A stretch of 7,316 nucleotides of DNA, from the NCBI GenBank assembly GCA_025360895.1, contig JANYBF010000414.1, positions 1-7,316 of the forward strand, written 5' to 3'. The notes under the pieces are model-generated. The model saw only the letters and a list, made by a program, of their open reading frames with translations. It was not told where the DNA came from and searched no databases. Numbering within the stretch: position 1 is the first letter of the stretch; each line of letters opens with the position of its first letter. Positions 5,589-7,316 of the stretch are shown here, one piece after another. The position numbers and the translations under genes are program-made. Source of the stretch: Verrucomicrobiota bacterium. GTDB lineage: Bacteria; Verrucomicrobiota; Verrucomicrobiia; Limisphaerales; JADLHS01.

Positions 5589-6608
5589 TCAAGATTTCCG
5601 GGCAAACGCCGTAAGGACGGAACCTTGCCCAAGCAGACCGGCAAGCAAAGTCGCGGGCAGGCTGAGGACGGCGAGCGGTGCCCCGATAAGCAGGGTGCCG
5701 ATCAATTGGGCGAATTGGCCGTTCGGGTTTCCGAGCACCTTGGCGCCCTGGCCACGCAGCCGGTTGTAGAGATAATTGTGACGCAGACCGGCGCGGTTGA
5801 GCAGTGATTGCACGAAGCTGAAAACGTCGTACTCGGGCGCGAATGCACTGCGTCCGCATAAGCCGAGTCCGGCTTGCTCCAGTGCTCTCTCCAGGCTGGC
5901 CGGCGTGAAATGGGCCAGATGCCGGGGCACATCGAGATGAAACCATTTGTCCTGGCACAACCGCGCCTCCCAACTGCCGAAGTTGGGAACGCCCACCAGC
6001 AAGGTCCCGCCGGGGCGCAAAAGCCGATGAACCTCGACCAGCGTCTGCGTCGGATCGGCGAGATGTTCCAGCACATGCCAGAGGACGATTGTGTCGAAGC
6101 TGGCGGCGGGGAGTTCCAATGTTTCCAACACGCCAACTTTCACGGGTAATTGCAGAACGCGCTGGGCGTGCCCGGCGGCCTTGTCGTCGGCTTCCGTTCC
6201 AAGCACGTCCCAACCGCGCCGCCGGAATTCTTGGAGCAGAAATCCGCGCCCGCAACCAATGTCAAGCACGCGGCCCGGGCGGCCGCCGTTGAATTTTTCC
6301 ATCCGACGAATCCGTGCGGCGTAGAGCTGGTGCTGCAACCATTCCACCGGAGCCGGGAAACGTTTCGCCCCCGCCGCGCCATGGTAGGCTTGCGGATAAT
6401 ACCGCGACCACGCGTCCGGTGATGGCACGGGTTGGGTGAAGGCGATCTGGCAATTTCGGCAGCGGACAACTTTGAATTGATCCCCGGAGATGTAATCGCG
6501 CGCGTCGAATAATGTTGCTTGCTCGGCTTGCGCGTGCGGGCAGGCCGGCGAGGAATTGCCCAGCTTGTGGGCGAGCGTCGGCGCGACCGGTTCTTCCTTC
6601 AGTTCCAC
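5589..6608 (-). CDS. Class I SAM-dependent methyltransferase with N-terminal zinc-knuckle remnant
   Basis: This predicts a 339-residue enzyme from the GTG at 6608. A short N-terminal unit holds C23-P-H and C50-R-N-C53, the layout of a small zinc ribbon in which the usual second cysteine of the first pair is missing. The Rossmann domain follows: V-L-D-I-G-C-G-R-G at 114-122 binds SAM, W-H-V-L-E-H-L at 177-183 is the motif II/III region, and R-P-G-G-T-L-L at 198-204 and W-F-H-L-D-V-P-R-H-L at 222-231 are typical of the Methyltransf_23 group. A hydrophobic stretch at about 301-329 could be a membrane hairpin. Relatives often methylate sugars, lipids or small metabolites; the acceptor here is unknown. 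The frame stays open to a TTG at 6683 (364 residues), but that start falls inside an inverted repeat and the extra 25 residues look non-conserved. GTG 6608 has no clear Shine-Dalgarno sequence either, so the start is uncertain. Confidence 0.87.
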   Translation of the reverse strand: MELKEEPVAPTLAHKLGNSSPACPHAQAEQATLFDARDYISGDQFKVVRCRNCQIAFTQPVPSPDAWSRYYPQAYHGAAGAKRFPAPVEWLQHQLYAARIRRMEKFNGGRPGRVLDIGCGRGFLLQEFRRRGWDVLGTEADDKAAGHAQRVLQLPVKVGVLETLELPAASFDTIVLWHVLEHLADPTQTLVEVHRLLRPGGTLLVGVPNFGSWEARLCQDKWFHLDVPRHLAHFTPASLERALEQAGLGLCGRSAFAPEYDVFSFVQSLLNRAGLRHNYLYNRLRGQGAKVLGNPNGQFAQLIGTLLIGAPLAVLSLPATLLAGLLGQGSVLTAFARKS

Positions 6609-6670
6609 GGCAGAGAGCGTAACACCCGCGACCGGTGCGAGTCGAGGCTGGGCGCGATCGCCACCGATGA

Positions 6671-6695
6671 TAACCCAGGGCAACGTCCTGGGTTA
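6671..6695. repeat. Perfect 9-bp inverted repeat upstream of the methyltransferase
   Basis: TAACCCAGG (6671-6679) and CCTGGGTTA (6687-6695) are exact inverted copies around a 7-base loop. The site lies between the divergent methyltransferase and the gene starting at 6778, and covers the TTG at 6683 that would start the longest methyltransferase frame. It may be an operator, an mRNA hairpin in the methyltransferase leader, or a copy of a dispersed palindromic element. The sequence does not show a terminator-like T-run after it on either strand. Confidence 0.6.
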
Positions 6696-6777
6696 AATCG
6701 TCCACCAAAAAAATTCCGAGCCCTGCAAGGGCGGCCGAACATTCGCCAAGTTCACCGCGTTTTACTATTGTCCCGTC

Positions 6778-7316
6778 ATGCCAAACTCATCTGAACCATC
6801 CGCTGACGATCCCCTCGGCCTTGAGGGTGTTGATCGTGACATCCGCATCAAAAAACTTCGCCGTGAAATTGACGAGGTCGCCGGTGGTGAGATGATCAGC
6901 GGCAAGATCGCCGACTGCGATCCCAAGGTGGAGGAAGCGTTCTTGGAAAATGTGCTCGCGTTGGAAACGCACGGCTTCGTCTGCCCCTTCGACACTTTGG
7001 CCAAAGATGGTTTTGAACCGCCGCTGCCCGAGAAACTCGATGACGCCGCGCTCACCACGAAACTTTGGGAGCTTATCCTCGAACTCGGCCAACGCCGCCT
7101 GTTCCTGCACTGCACTGACCACCTGAGCGATCGCGAACTCTACACTTGGCTCGTCACTGATGCGCTACGTGAAGAACTGATGGGCTTTGGTCTGCCTTTT
7201 GGCAACTGTCACCTCGACGTGCTCGGCGGATGCAGCGAGGAAGATATCATCCTTTCCATGCGCTATTACGCGGACGACAAGGATCGCGCCCGCTGGTTAA
7301 AAGATTTTCCGGACTT
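6778..7316 (+). CDS. Conserved protein of unknown function, truncated by the right window edge
   Basis: The frame is open from ATG 6778 to the end of the window (179 codons and two bases), so the C-terminus is missing. The protein is acidic and soluble, with no signal peptide or membrane segment. Recognisable blocks are L-R-R-E-I-D-E (27-33), D-P-K-V-E-E-A-F-L-E-N-V-L (48-60), L-P-E-K-L-D-D-A-A-L (83-92), K-L-W-E-L-I (95-100), T-D-H-L-S-D-R-E-L-Y (113-122), H-L-D-V-L-G-G-C-S-E-E-D-I (145-157) and R-Y-Y-A-D-D (162-167). I recall this block order from hypothetical proteins of Verrucomicrobia and other phyla, but no function is known to me. No Shine-Dalgarno sequence precedes the ATG. A -10-like TACTAT at 6763-6768 lies so close that a leaderless transcript is possible; no good -35 box is visible. 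It is divergent from the methyltransferase. Confidence 0.75.
   Translation, partial: MPNSSEPSADDPLGLEGVDRDIRIKKLRREIDEVAGGEMISGKIADCDPKVEEAFLENVLALETHGFVCPFDTLAKDGFEPPLPEKLDDAALTTKLWELILELGQRRLFLHCTDHLSDRELYTWLVTDALREELMGFGLPFGNCHLDVLGGCSEEDIILSMRYYADDKDRARWLKDFPD

Noticed and set aside
6654..6661. GCGATCGC octamer, also present at 7127-7134
   Set aside because: Two copies of a GC-rich palindromic octamer in 7 kb of this composition are not enough to claim a functional motif.

Overview
The window looks like a piece of a chromosome of moderately high GC from a Gram-negative-type bacterium, most likely a member of the Verrucomicrobiota (Pedosphaera/Limisphaerales-like). This placement is an inference. 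It rests on the mix of protein families (a Gcr-type 'site-specific recombinase' membrane protein, a DUF4337 protein, a secreted enterochelin-esterase-like hydrolase, a P460 cytochrome), on a right-edge protein that resembles conserved hypothetical proteins I associate with that phylum, and on how often start codons lack a Shine-Dalgarno sequence. No rRNA, tRNA, CRISPR array or transposase gene is visible.

Layout, left to right. Bases 1-304 hold no convincing gene. They contain a large imperfect stem-loop (194-256) and a short piece that matches the 3' part of the GNAT acetyltransferase gene found 2.2 kb away (about 283-315). Three genes then lie on the minus strand and are transcribed leftwards: a DUF4337 membrane protein (3638-3024), a GNAT acetyltransferase (about 2975-2442) and the large Gcr/SpecificRecomb-family membrane protein (2338-305). 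The gaps are about 48 and 103 bases, and the last gene has a plausible promoter of its own. A 256-base divergent intergenic region (3639-3894) separates them from two plus-strand genes for exported proteins: an alpha/beta-hydrolase-fold esterase (3895-4875) and a cytochrome P460-family c-type haem protein (4966-5508). A class I SAM-dependent methyltransferase lies on the minus strand, convergent with them (5589 to about 6608). Divergent from it, a conserved protein of unknown function starts at 6778 and runs off the right edge.

No multi-gene pathway can be read from this window; it looks mostly like ordinary chromosomal genes. The least ordinary part is the left third. The recombinase-family gene is bracketed by a 26/30-identical direct repeat made of GNAT coding sequence. 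Four of the five differences I list lie at third codon positions of the GNAT frame, and the recombinase stop codon lies inside the left copy. This looks like the scar of a past duplication, insertion or deletion next to that gene. A second point of interest is a perfect 9-bp inverted repeat that sits exactly on the longest possible start of the methyltransferase.
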